Shown piece by piece: positions 8,591 to 16,662 of a stretch of 42,388 nt of DNA (position 1 is its first letter; the number at the start of each line of letters is the position of its first letter). Where the stretch lies: contig JAGRJY010000116.1 in the NCBI GenBank assembly GCA_020442465.1, positions 1-42,388 of the forward strand, in the 5' to 3' direction. Below the pieces are notes generated by a model. It was not told where the DNA came from. It made no database searches and worked only from the letters and a program-made list of their open reading frames with translations. A program made the translations under genes and the position numbers. Source of the DNA: Lysobacterales bacterium (GTDB lineage Bacteria > Pseudomonadota > Gammaproteobacteria > Xanthomonadales > Xanthomonadaceae).

Positions 8591-9337
8591 TCAGGGCATG
8601 TACATGCCGCCGTTGACGTGCAGGGTCTCACCGGTCACGTAGCCCGCCGCCTTGGAGGCCAGAAACCCCACGGCTTCGGCAATGTCCTGCGGGGCGCCGA
8701 AACGACCGAGCGCGATCTGTCCGAGCATGGCTTCACGCTGCGCATCGAGCAGGGCCCGGGTCATGTCGGTCTCGATGAATCCGGGAGCCACCACATTGGC
8801 GGTGATGCCGCGCGAACCGACCTCGCGCGCCAGCGACTTGGTGAAGCCGATGATGCCGGCCTTGGCCGCAGCATAGTTGGCCTGGCCGGGGTTGCCGGTG
8901 AGGCCGATCACCGAGGCGATGTTGATGATGCGACCGTGGCGCGCCTTCATCATGCCGCGCAGCACGGCTTTGGAGGCGCGGAACACCGAGCTCAGATTGG
9001 TGTCGAGGATGGCCTGCCAGTCGTCGTCTTTCATCCGCATCAGCAGCTGGTCGCGGGTGATGCCGGCGTTGTTGACCAGGATCGACAGCCCACCAAACTC
9101 TTTGTTCACGCCGTCGATCAGTGCTTCGAGGGCTGCACCATCGGCCACATCGATGACACGCCCGGCTCCGCCGGCCGCTGCGAGACGCTCGTCGATCGCC
9201 GCCGCGCCCGACTCCGAGGTCGCCGTACCGATGACCCGCGCACCGCGCGCCGCAAGCAAGTCGGCGATCGCTGCGCCGATGCCGCGACTCGCGCCGGTGA
9301 CCAGGGCGATTTCACCTTCCAGGTTCAGACTGCTCAT
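8591..9337 (-). CDS. fabG: 3-oxoacyl-ACP reductase
   Basis: The 248-residue short-chain dehydrogenase reduces 3-oxoacyl-ACP with NADPH. Motifs are the TGASRGIG cofactor loop (14-21), NNAGITRD (89-96), catalytic S142, Y155 and K159 in the ANYAAAKAG region, and the C-terminal VTGETLHVNGGMYM. The start at 9337 overlaps the fabD stop (9334) as ATGA. Position between fabD and acpP makes the assignment secure. Confidence 0.97.
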   Translation of the reverse strand: MSSLNLEGEIALVTGASRGIGAAIADLLAARGARVIGTATSESGAAAIDERLAAAGGAGRVIDVADGAALEALIDGVNKEFGGLSILVNNAGITRDQLLMRMKDDDWQAILDTNLSSVFRASKAVLRGMMKARHGRIINIASVIGLTGNPGQANYAAAKAGIIGFTKSLAREVGSRGITANVVAPGFIETDMTRALLDAQREAMLGQIALGRFGAPQDIAEAVGFLASKAAGYVTGETLHVNGGMYMP

Positions 9338-10278
9338 ACCGCACTCCATGCTTCTGCTGCGTCGTTGAGATCGGTGGGCATGCCCAGCGCACGTCCATCG
9401 ATCTGCTTGTCGATGCGCTTGGCCAATCCGGTCAGCACCTTGCCCGGGCCGCATTCGCCGATGCGGCGCACGCCGCGTTCCTGCATGGCCTGCACGCAGG
9501 CAGTCCAGCGCACCGGCAGGTAGAGCTGTTTCACCAGTGCCTCACGAATCAGCTCCACCGTGGTGTGCGCACGCGCATCCACGTTCTGCACCACCGGCGT
9601 GGCGGGCATCGACCAGTTCAGCGCCGCCATGCTCTCGGCCAGGCGCTCCGAGGCCTCGCGCATCAGCGGCGTGTGCGAAGGCACGCTGACCGCGAGCTTC
9701 ACCGCCTTGCGGACGCCGCGTTCGGCGAGCAGCGCGATCGCCGCATCGACGCCGGCGGCGGTGCCACCGATGACGATCTGACCCGGCGAGTTGTAGTTCG
9801 CCGCGACGGCCACTTCGGGCGCGGCAATCTCGGCGCAGACCTCTTCGACCACGCTGTCGTCCGCACCGAGCACCGCCGCCATCGCACCCGTACCCGCGGG
9901 CACGGCGGCCTGCATGAACTGACCGCGCGCGCGCACGAGCCGCGCACCATCCGCCAGCGACAGCGCACCGCCGGCAACCAGCGCGGTGTACTCGCCAAGG
10001 CTGTGCCCGGCGAGAAGCGAAGGCCGTGGCGCCTGCCGCTCGTGCCACACGCGCCACACCGCCACGCCCGCAGCCAGCAGCGCGGGTTGGGTGAACTCGG
10101 TCTGGTTGAGCTGCTCTTCGGCGCCGGACTGACTCAGCGCCCAGAGATCGACACCAGCACCTTCCGACGCTTCCGCGAACGTGCGCTGCACGCTGGCGTG
10201 TTCGGCGGCGAGCTCAGCCAGCATGCCGAGCGACTGCGACCCCTGTCCGGGAAATACCAATGCCAGGTCCGAACTCAT
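9334..10278 (-). CDS. fabD: malonyl-CoA:ACP transacylase
   Basis: The 314-residue enzyme moves malonyl groups from CoA to ACP. The active-site serine is S93 in AGHSLGEY, the partner histidine is H202 in PSHTPLM, and R118 fits the carboxylate-binding arginine; the N-terminal FPGQGSQ motif is also present. It is the first gene of this block. In most relatives fabH lies directly upstream, but here the divergent neighbour is a hydrolase gene and fabH is about 19 kb away, so fabD must rely on a promoter in the 254-bp divergent gap (10279-10532), where I could not fix a clear -35/-10 pair. Confidence 0.97.
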   Translation of the reverse strand: MSSDLALVFPGQGSQSLGMLAELAAEHASVQRTFAEASEGAGVDLWALSQSGAEEQLNQTEFTQPALLAAGVAVWRVWHERQAPRPSLLAGHSLGEYTALVAGGALSLADGARLVRARGQFMQAAVPAGTGAMAAVLGADDSVVEEVCAEIAAPEVAVAANYNSPGQIVIGGTAAGVDAAIALLAERGVRKAVKLAVSVPSHTPLMREASERLAESMAALNWSMPATPVVQNVDARAHTTVELIREALVKQLYLPVRWTACVQAMQERGVRRIGECGPGKVLTGLAKRIDKQIDGRALGMPTDLNDAAEAWSAV

Positions 10279-10532
10279 GCTGTTTCCCCTGTGCTTCGTG
10301 TGCTGGTCGGGATGGCTGGGCCGCAGACCGGCGGATCGCCAATGCCCTCGCGCGGGGCGCGGAGTGTACCGTCCGCCCGCGCGAACCGTCTGTACTGCAG
10401 CGTAGGGTGCTTCCGCTCACCGGTCACGAACCATCAACGACGATCGAACGGTTCACCGCTGCGCCGCGCGCCCGATTTCGCCAGCCGCCCGTGGTAGCTT
10501 GGAGCGCATCGCCGCAGGGAGCAAGCCACGCC

Positions 10533-11807
10533 ATGACACCCGCCGCGTGGAGGGCCGCTGGAGAGTGGATGACCTGGCAACGCCAGCGCGTGTTCCTGCG
10601 CCGCGGCGGCGAGGGCCCGGCGCTGCTGCTTATCCACGGCTTTCCTACCTCGAGCTGGGACTGGCACAGCCTGTGGGACGAACTCTGCCTGTGCCACACC
10701 GTCATCGCACCCGATCTTCTCGGCTTCGGCTCGAGCAGCAAGCCATTTCCGCACCGCTACTGCATCGACGAACAGGCGGGACTCGTCGAGGCGGTGCTGA
10801 AGCACTGCGGCTTCTCCCGAGCCGATGTGATCGCGCACGACTACGGCAACACGGTCGCCCAGGAGCTGCTCGCGCGCGCGAACACGCGGCAGTTGGGGTT
10901 TGCCCTCGACAGTCTGGTGTTCCTCAACGGTGGACTGTTCCCCGAATGCCATCGCCCGCTGCCGTTGCAGAAGCTGCTGGCCTCCTCATGGGGACCGTGG
11001 CTGCAGCGCTTTGTCGGGCGCGCCGGCTTGGCTCGGAGCATGCGCCGCATCTTCGGCCCGGACACCCAGCCCGACGAAGCGACGCTCGGTGCGTTCTGGG
11101 GCGAGATCGACCGCGAACATGGCCGACGCGTGTTGCCGGCCTTGCTCGGATACATCGCCGAGCGTCACCAGCGCCGCGAACGCTGGGTCGGTGCCTTGCA
11201 GCAGACCTCGGTGCCGATCGGATTCATAGATGGCGAGGCTGACCCCATCTCCGGGGTGCACATGGCTGACCGCTGGGCCGAGTTGGTGCCCGACGCGGCG
11301 CTGCATCGACTGCCGGGCATCGGTCACTACCCGCAGATCGAGGCACCGGAACGCGTCTTGACGGCGTGGCGCGCGATGAACAAGGCTTGGCCGCCCCGCC
11401 GTGACACGGAAACGACCCTGGACATGCCCACGCCTTCGCCAAAACAGCTCGTTTCGACGTGGGTCGAGCGGTTCAATGCCGGCGATGCCGACGGCCTGGC
11501 CGAACTCTACGCCGATGATGCGGTGAACCATCAGGTCGTGACCGAACCGCTGGAAGGTCGCGCGGCGATCCATCGCCTGTTCACCGTCGAGTTCGCCCGG
11601 GCAGACATGGTCTGCATCGTCGAGAACCTGTTCGAAGATGGCGAATGGGCCATCCTCGAATGGCGCGACCCCAAGGGCCTGCGCGGCTGCGGCTTCTTCC
11701 ACGTGCGCGGAGGACAGATCGTGTTCCAGCGCGGCTACTTCGATCAGCTGAGCTTCTTCCGTCAGCAGGGGCTGCCGATCCTGGAAGGCGACTACCTCGG
11801 CGATTGA
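10533..11807 (+). CDS. alpha/beta-hydrolase (epoxide hydrolase/dehalogenase type) fused to a SnoaL-like domain
   Basis: The 424-residue protein has two parts. Residues about 20-285 form an alpha/beta-hydrolase with HGFP oxyanion motif (35-38), an Asp nucleophile D103 in AHDYGNTVAQ, acid D237 in FIDGEADPIS and base H265 in LPGIGHYPQIE. An Asp nucleophile points to epoxide hydrolase or haloalkane dehalogenase chemistry rather than an esterase. Residues about 298-424 form an NTF2/SnoaL-like domain (WVERFNAGDADGLAELYADD, then VFQRGYFD), a fold used for small hydrophobic ligands. No stop codon separates them; an internal ATG at 11424 has no good ribosome binding site. The start ATG at 10533 follows AGGGAG. 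Its 3' end overlaps the convergent gene by 16 bp. Substrate unknown. Confidence 0.85.
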   Translation: MTPAAWRAAGEWMTWQRQRVFLRRGGEGPALLLIHGFPTSSWDWHSLWDELCLCHTVIAPDLLGFGSSSKPFPHRYCIDEQAGLVEAVLKHCGFSRADVIAHDYGNTVAQELLARANTRQLGFALDSLVFLNGGLFPECHRPLPLQKLLASSWGPWLQRFVGRAGLARSMRRIFGPDTQPDEATLGAFWGEIDREHGRRVLPALLGYIAERHQRRERWVGALQQTSVPIGFIDGEADPISGVHMADRWAELVPDAALHRLPGIGHYPQIEAPERVLTAWRAMNKAWPPRRDTETTLDMPTPSPKQLVSTWVERFNAGDADGLAELYADDAVNHQVVTEPLEGRAAIHRLFTVEFARADMVCIVENLFEDGEWAILEWRDPKGLRGCGFFHVRGGQIVFQRGYFDQLSFFRQQGLPILEGDYLGD

Positions 11808-12319
11808 GCGGTGCCACCGATCGCCTGTCGGCGCCGCAGCGCAGTGCGCTCGGTGGCATCGAACTGGCGCTGGAAGCGCGGCCGCAGGAAATGCACGGCC
11901 AACGCCCCACCGGCGAGCACCAGCACGCTGCCGATGGCCACCGCAGGCCAGAACGGCGCGCTGGGCAGGCGCACCGCCGTCTCCGAGACGGCCGCCGCGA
12001 CCAGGCCCACGTACGACCAGGCCATGAACTCGTAGTGCATGCGCAGCCACCCCGCCGGCCGGCGCAAGATTGCCGGCACCATGCCACCGAACAGGCTGAC
12101 CAGCGAGACCAGGGCGCAGGCGTGGAAGACGTTGAAGTCGCCGTTGAGCCGGTACAGCGACAGCGCCGAAACGTTCAGCACCAGCATGCCGGTGGCGTAG
12201 GTGTAGCCGATCCACTTGTGCAGCCGGGTGCCCTTGCGCAGGGTCAGCACCGCCGCGCCGGCGAGCAGGCTGAACACTGCATTGCCCAGGTGAATGCCGC
12301 CAAGCATGTCTTGCCACAT
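11792..12319 (-). CDS. DUF2306-like membrane protein
   Basis: The 175-residue protein is mostly hydrophobic, with about five membrane helices and short loops; the N-terminal GGIHLGNAVFSLLAG and the pattern of a His in the first helix followed by KWIGYTYATGMLVLN resemble DUF2306 membrane proteins. Function unknown; the helix-borne histidines could bind a metal or haem but this is speculative. It starts 2 bp after the stop of the winged-helix regulator gene, so it is the last cistron of that operon, and its stop lies inside the 3' end of the convergent hydrolase gene. Confidence 0.7.
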   Translation of the reverse strand: MWQDMLGGIHLGNAVFSLLAGAAVLTLRKGTRLHKWIGYTYATGMLVLNVSALSLYRLNGDFNVFHACALVSLVSLFGGMVPAILRRPAGWLRMHYEFMAWSYVGLVAAAVSETAVRLPSAPFWPAVAIGSVLVLAGGALAVHFLRPRFQRQFDATERTALRRRQAIGGTAQSPR

Positions 12320-12321
12320 GA

Positions 12322-12675
12322 TCAGATCTCCGCTGCGGCGACGAGCGCCTGAAGAGCCGAGAGGTGCGTCTTCAGCGCACGCTTTCCGGCATCGGTGAGG
12401 GCATACCAGGTCACTGGCTTGCGCGCCTCGAACGTGCGGCGCAGGGTCACGTAACCGGACTCTTCGAGCTTGCGCAGCTGGGCGCCGAGATTGCCGTCGG
12501 TGAGCTCGAGCAGCTGCTTGAAGCGGGCGAAGCTGATTTCGTCGTGGCGCGACAACAGCACGCAGACGGCGAGGCGCGCGCGATGCTCGAGCACGGCGTC
12601 GAGCGCTGCCACGCCATCGGCGGTGCGCGCATCCGCCTCACTGGCGATGCGGTCGTGGCGATCGGATTCACTCAT
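12322..12675 (-). CDS. winged-helix transcriptional regulator (MarR/ArsR-like)
   Basis: The 117-residue protein has a single winged helix-turn-helix domain: helix 3 about 60-75 (TDGNLGAQLRKLEESGY) and a basic wing about 76-92 (RRTFEARKPVTWY), ending LTDAGKRALKTHL. This is the stand-alone 'winged helix DNA-binding' family, often encoded beside small membrane proteins. No sensor domain is present. The ATG at 12675 overlaps the upstream membrane-protein stop as ATGA (12672-12675). It is a candidate autorepressor of this operon, acting at the palindromes in the promoter near 13844-13868. Confidence 0.85.
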   Translation of the reverse strand: MSESDRHDRIASEADARTADGVAALDAVLEHRARLAVCVLLSRHDEISFARFKQLLELTDGNLGAQLRKLEESGYVTLRRTFEARKPVTWYALTDAGKRALKTHLSALQALVAAAEI

Positions 12676-13244
12676 CGGCGGCGCGACGCACCGATACCTG
12701 CCGCCACCAGTGCCGCGCCCACCGCCAGGCCAGTGCTCGTCCACACATAGGGCAGGCGCAGCCACAGCATCGCACCGGCGGAGGCAAGCATGATCAGGCC
12801 GGCCGGCAACATCGGCGGATGCAGATGCACACCCGCCAACGCGTAGCTGAGTCCGACCGTGAGCAGCAGCAGCGTGGCCATCTGTCGCGGATCGAGCGCG
12901 CCGGACAGCCCCATCACCATGACCAGGCCGATCGCGACGCCGGACAGCATCCAGTGCCAGCCGTGGCGCCGCCCCGTGCGTGCATCGCGGACGCCGTCTG
13001 CGGTCTGTCGCCGCGCGCCGTACCACCACGAGAACAGCCCGCCCGCCAGGGCCGCCACGATCCAGAACGGCAGCGCGTGGGTCGGCGCGAAGTCGGGCAG
13101 CGCAAAACCGACGGCGATGACGGCTGCCCAGAGGAAATACAGCAGGGCGAAACCGCGATCGTCTTCGCCGCGGCGCACGGCGCTGCGGACGAAATCGAGG
13201 TCTTCGCGCAGGCGATCGCGCGGGTTGCCGGGCTGCTCGCTCAT
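12672..13244 (-). CDS. small multi-span membrane protein, function unknown
   Basis: The 190-residue product has a charged N-terminal 30 residues (DRLREDLDFVRSAVRRGEDD) followed by about five to six membrane helices in three hydrophobic blocks, with an Arg-rich cytoplasmic loop (about 77-95). I do not recognise a characterised family. It overlaps its neighbours on both sides by ATGA, which argues that it is made together with the downstream regulator, as in other loci where a winged-helix protein is paired with a membrane protein of this kind. Confidence 0.75.
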   Translation of the reverse strand: MSEQPGNPRDRLREDLDFVRSAVRRGEDDRGFALLYFLWAAVIAVGFALPDFAPTHALPFWIVAALAGGLFSWWYGARRQTADGVRDARTGRRHGWHWMLSGVAIGLVMVMGLSGALDPRQMATLLLLTVGLSYALAGVHLHPPMLPAGLIMLASAGAMLWLRLPYVWTSTGLAVGAALVAAGIGASRRR

Positions 13245-13822
13245 GCGTGACTCCAGGACGACGCCGACACAGCCGCCACGTGATCACGCGGACGCCGCCA
13301 CAGCGCCCAGATCGTCACCGCATAGATCGTCACGATCACCAGCGGAATCGACACGAAGCGCTGCTCCGGCCAGAGGTACCAGGCCACCATCACCAGCGCC
13401 GTGCGGCTGAAAGCGTGAAAGGCCCCGACCCAGTGCCGGATGATCCACGACAGCGGCAGCCACATCAGCCCCGACAGGATGCCGAAGGTCAGCGGCACCG
13501 AGGTGATGTCCTGCTGGGCGAACGGGATCGCGATCGCAAACACCAGCAGCGACATCAGCAGGCCACTCATGAATGCCCCCGAGAACGCGTTCTTCGGCGT
13601 GCGCCGCTCGAGCAGGTCCTCGCCGGTGAAGCGCGCCACCAGCAGGCCGACGTAGAAGATGCTGCCAGTCACGCCGAACAGGACCCACACCGCGTACTTG
13701 AGTGGAAGCAGCGCGCCCGCCACGCCGATCAGCGCCCAGCAAAGCATGCCGGCGATGGGCATGGCGAGAAACGGGCGGCCGGCGAACTCGGCGCGTTGAG
13801 CTTCGAGGCTGGGATGGGACAT
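13241..13822 (-). CDS. six-helix membrane protein, possibly DUF7010 family
   Basis: The 193-residue protein is the first gene of the operon. After a short polar start (about 1-17) it contains roughly six hydrophobic helices; notable are the loop RRTPKNAFSGAFMSGLL and a late EQRFVSIPLVIVTIYAV segment. The shape recalls the uncharacterised DUF7010 proteins, but this is a weak recollection. A consensus-like promoter lies 27-55 bp before its start codon, and its stop overlaps the next start as ATGA. Confidence 0.7.
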   Translation of the reverse strand: MSHPSLEAQRAEFAGRPFLAMPIAGMLCWALIGVAGALLPLKYAVWVLFGVTGSIFYVGLLVARFTGEDLLERRTPKNAFSGAFMSGLLMSLLVFAIAIPFAQQDITSVPLTFGILSGLMWLPLSWIIRHWVGAFHAFSRTALVMVAWYLWPEQRFVSIPLVIVTIYAVTIWALWRRPRDHVAAVSASSWSHA

Positions 13823-13848
13823 GACCCGACTCCGTATGACGTGAGAGT

Positions 13849-13877
13849 ACTCTACGTCTTAGAGCTCTTTGCGTCAA
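13849..13877 (-). promoter_or_regulatory. sigma-70-type promoter of the membrane-protein/regulator operon
   Basis: On the minus strand TTGACG (13872-13877) and TAGAGT (13849-13854) are separated by exactly 17 bp, 27 bp before the start codon of the first gene. Two perfect palindromes overlap it: AGAGTACTCT (13844-13853) on the -10 box and AGAGCTCT (13861-13868) in the spacer. Both use AGAG/CTCT half-sites and their centres are 16 bp apart, as expected for an operator. Confidence 0.75.
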
Positions 13878-14098
13878 GTGGTTGCATGAAACAGTCTCTG
13901 CGTCGATGCCTGCGCAAGTCCCGAGACGGGCTGGGCGCAGTCCCCGGAAAGCCGGAATGCCTCGCATCCGGGCGGGCACGCGTCATCGCGAGGCGTACGA
14001 ACCGCCAGCCCACCGACTTTCCATGGCCAGCGCACCGAGCCGGTCCGGGCGCCCAACCTGGCCGCGACCGGCTCGCCGGCCATCAGGCCCACGGCGGT

Positions 14099-15019
14099 TC
14101 AATCCGCGCGGGGCACCAGCCAGTGCAGCGAGAACAACCCCTCCGGATCCACCCACACCTGCTCGGCCGACCATCCCGCTTCGCCGGCCAGCCGGTGGAA
14201 GCCCTCCACCGTGTACTTGTACGAGCACTCGGTGTGGATGCTGTCGCCAAGCGCGAAGCGGAAGCCGTGCACGCCGATGTGCACCTCCTGGTCGTGCATG
14301 CTGACCAGATGCATCTCTACACGACGCTTCGGCGGGTTGTAGAACGCGGTGTGTGCCCACAGCGAAGGGTCGAAGTCCGCCCCCGCTTCGCGATTCGCAC
14401 GAACCAGCAGGTTGAGGTTGAAGGCGGCGGTGACACCGGCTTCATCGTTGTAGGCGGCGTACAGCCGCTCGGGCGACTTGATGAGATCGACGCCGACCAG
14501 AAGGCCGCCCCCCAGCCTGCCGCGGACGCCGGCGAGCCAGGTCGCCACGTCTGCGGGCTCGAAGTTGCCGATCGAGCTGCCGGGATAAAAACCCACGCGA
14601 CGGTCGGCCGCGCCGAGTTCAGGCACCGAGGCCGGATTGGTGAAGTCGGCGACCACCGGATGCAGGGGCAACGAGGCCAGGCGTCCCTCAGCGGAATCCG
14701 CAGCCTGCTCGAGGAAGCTGCCGGATATGTCGATCGGCACGTAGGCCGCGGGACGAACCAGCCACTCCACCAGCGCCTGCGCCTTGCGCAGCGAGCCCGC
14801 TCCGAAGTCGACGATGGTGGCGCCGGCGCCGATCTGCGCCGCGATTTCGCGACCGCATCGGCTGAGCAGGCCGATTTCCGTGCGGGTCGGGTAGTACTCC
14901 GGAAGCGCGCAGATCTGTTCGAACAATTCGGAACCACGCTCGTCGTACAGCCACTTCGGTGAGACGCGGCGTGGAGCCTGGGCGAGGCCGGCGCAGAGGT
15001 CGTGGGCAAACGCATTCAT
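14099..15019 (-). CDS. egtD: L-histidine N-alpha-methyltransferase (ergothioneine synthesis)
   Basis: The 306-residue protein trimethylates histidine to hercynine with S-adenosylmethionine, the first committed step of ergothioneine synthesis. The N-terminal PKWLYDERGSELFEQIC and LPEYYPTRTE motifs are typical of EgtD, and the SAM site is seen in DFGAGSLRKA with the following PIDIS. The GFYPGSSIGNF segment and the late LFSLHWLV end also fit. The start ATG at 15019 lies 4 bp after the egtB stop, so the two genes form one operon. No ribosome binding site decides this start strongly. Confidence 0.93.
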   Translation of the reverse strand: MNAFAHDLCAGLAQAPRRVSPKWLYDERGSELFEQICALPEYYPTRTEIGLLSRCGREIAAQIGAGATIVDFGAGSLRKAQALVEWLVRPAAYVPIDISGSFLEQAADSAEGRLASLPLHPVVADFTNPASVPELGAADRRVGFYPGSSIGNFEPADVATWLAGVRGRLGGGLLVGVDLIKSPERLYAAYNDEAGVTAAFNLNLLVRANREAGADFDPSLWAHTAFYNPPKRRVEMHLVSMHDQEVHIGVHGFRFALGDSIHTECSYKYTVEGFHRLAGEAGWSAEQVWVDPEGLFSLHWLVPRAD

Positions 15020-15023
15020 GGGG

Positions 15024-16238
15024 CTAGAGATCTCTCGCCAGGCGCAGGCCGGAGAACTGCCAACGCGCTTCGGGGGGGAAGAAGTTGCGGTAGGTCGCGC
15101 GTGCATGGCCGGGCGGCGTGGCGATGCTGCCGCCACGCAGCACGCGCTGCCCGACCATGAACTTGCCGTTGTACTCGCCTACCGCCCCGGCCGCCGGCCG
15201 GTAGCCGGGATAGGGCTCATAGGAAGAACGGGTCCACTGCCAACGCTGGTCGAGTGCGTCGTTGAGCAGCCCCCGGCTGGCGGCAAGCTCCCACTCGGCC
15301 TCGGTGGGCAAACGCGCACCGGCCCAGGCCGCGAACGCTTCGGCCTCATAGAAGCTGATCTGCGACACCGGGCGATCAGGGTCGCGCCTCTGCACGCCGA
15401 ACTCGGTGAATTCCATGCCCGCATGCTCATGCTCGTCCAGCCAGTAGGCCGGCGCGACCCAGCCTTCGGTCTGCACGCGTGCCCAGCCGTCCGACAGCCA
15501 CCAGCGCGGCTCACGATAGCCACCGGCGTCAATGAAGCCCTGCAAGTCCCGATTGCGCACCAGGTCACGCGCGATGGCGAAAGGCTCGATCCAGACACGG
15601 TGACGGGGACGTTCGTTGTCGAAGCAGAACCCGGCGCCGTCGTGGCCGATTTCCCACTGTCCACCCGGGTGTTCGGCCCAGGCATCGGCCGCGGGCGGGC
15701 GCTCGGTGCGCGACGCGATCGGCGACGCGCGGTCCAGCAGGGATGGCCTGGTCGGCTGCGACCAGAACGCGTGCATCAGGTCGGTCAGCATGAGCTCCTG
15801 ATGCTGCTGCTCATGCTGAACACCCAGCTCGATCATGCTGGCGCACGCCGCATCGGGCTCGCCGGCCTGCAAGAGGTCGCTGATCGCCGTATCGACGTGC
15901 TGCCGATACGCCAGCACACGGGCCAGCGGTGGACGGGTCAGCAGCCCGCGCTGCGGTCGGGGATGACGCGGGCCCAGGGCCTCGTAGTACGAATTGAACA
16001 GGAAGGCGAATTCAGGATCGAACACCGCGTAGTCTGCGGCATGTGGCCGCAAGACCAGAGTCTCGAAGAACCAGCTGGTGTGCGCCAGATGCCACTTGGT
16101 GGGGCTGGCATCGGGCATCGACTGCACCTGCTGGTCTTCGGCACTCCAGCCGGCGCTCAGCGCCAGCGAATGCGCACGCACCGCCGAATAGCGGCGAGCG
16201 AGGTGCGCGGCGCGGCCGTCCTGAACTTCCAGATTCAC
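15024..16238 (-). CDS. egtB: iron(II)-dependent hercynine sulfoxide synthase (EgtB)
   Basis: The 404-residue protein joins a DinB-like N-terminal domain to a formylglycine-generating-enzyme-like C-terminal domain, the EgtB architecture. Iron ligands fit H50 in KWHLAH and the HX3HXE motif H142-H146-E148 in HEQQHQE. It couples hercynine to a thiol with oxygen. The FNSYYEA segment (Tyr84-Tyr85) recalls the Tyr pair of bacterial EgtB enzymes that use cysteine directly. No egtA, egtC or egtE lies nearby, which agrees with a cysteine-using, short pathway, but they could be elsewhere. Start is GTG at 16238, with GGAG 7 nt upstream. OvoA was considered, but OvoA has a fused methyltransferase domain that is absent here. 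Confidence 0.92.
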   Translation of the reverse strand: MNLEVQDGRAAHLARRYSAVRAHSLALSAGWSAEDQQVQSMPDASPTKWHLAHTSWFFETLVLRPHAADYAVFDPEFAFLFNSYYEALGPRHPRPQRGLLTRPPLARVLAYRQHVDTAISDLLQAGEPDAACASMIELGVQHEQQHQELMLTDLMHAFWSQPTRPSLLDRASPIASRTERPPAADAWAEHPGGQWEIGHDGAGFCFDNERPRHRVWIEPFAIARDLVRNRDLQGFIDAGGYREPRWWLSDGWARVQTEGWVAPAYWLDEHEHAGMEFTEFGVQRRDPDRPVSQISFYEAEAFAAWAGARLPTEAEWELAASRGLLNDALDQRWQWTRSSYEPYPGYRPAAGAVGEYNGKFMVGQRVLRGGSIATPPGHARATYRNFFPPEARWQFSGLRLARDL

Positions 16239-16662
16239 CGCAAGGCTCCGGAAAACGACTCACCGGGGCGCAGGTGTCGCCGAACACTGGCAGTCGAGAC
16301 AGCGCCCGGGGCGCGGGGTACGCGGTACACAGCCGCCGCCAACGGGCGAGCTGCGCAAGCGTGCACGGCGAATCGCGTGAGCATGCTCGAAGGGTACCGC
16401 GTCGGCATGATGATCGCGACCTCGCAACGCACGAAACGCTGCGCTGCGCGCATGCGGTTCAGCGAGTGCCAGCCGGTCAGGACACTGCCGTGTCATGGAC
16501 CCGCCATGCCATGGCCACGCGGCTGCTTTGCGCTCGGCCGCGAATCAGGAGACACGCCCTCCCCCGCTCGGCCGTCGCACCGACCGGCCTGCCCGCACCC
16601 ACGGGTCCGACTCTGCGACCGGACCAAGTCAGAGCACGCTTGCGATGCCCGCGCGAAATCGC
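16239..16662. other. egtB upstream region, no gene seen
   Basis: This 424-bp stretch lies between the lipoprotein stop (16663) and the egtB start. Both neighbours are on the minus strand, so it probably holds the egtBD promoter, but I could not identify a convincing -35/-10 pair, terminator or repeat. Plus-strand open frames across it are shadows continuing from egtB. Confidence 0.4.

Noticed and set aside
11424..11807. SnoaL-like domain as a separate gene starting at an internal ATG
   Set aside because: No stop codon separates it from the hydrolase and no good ribosome binding site precedes 11424; a fusion is simpler, though not proven.
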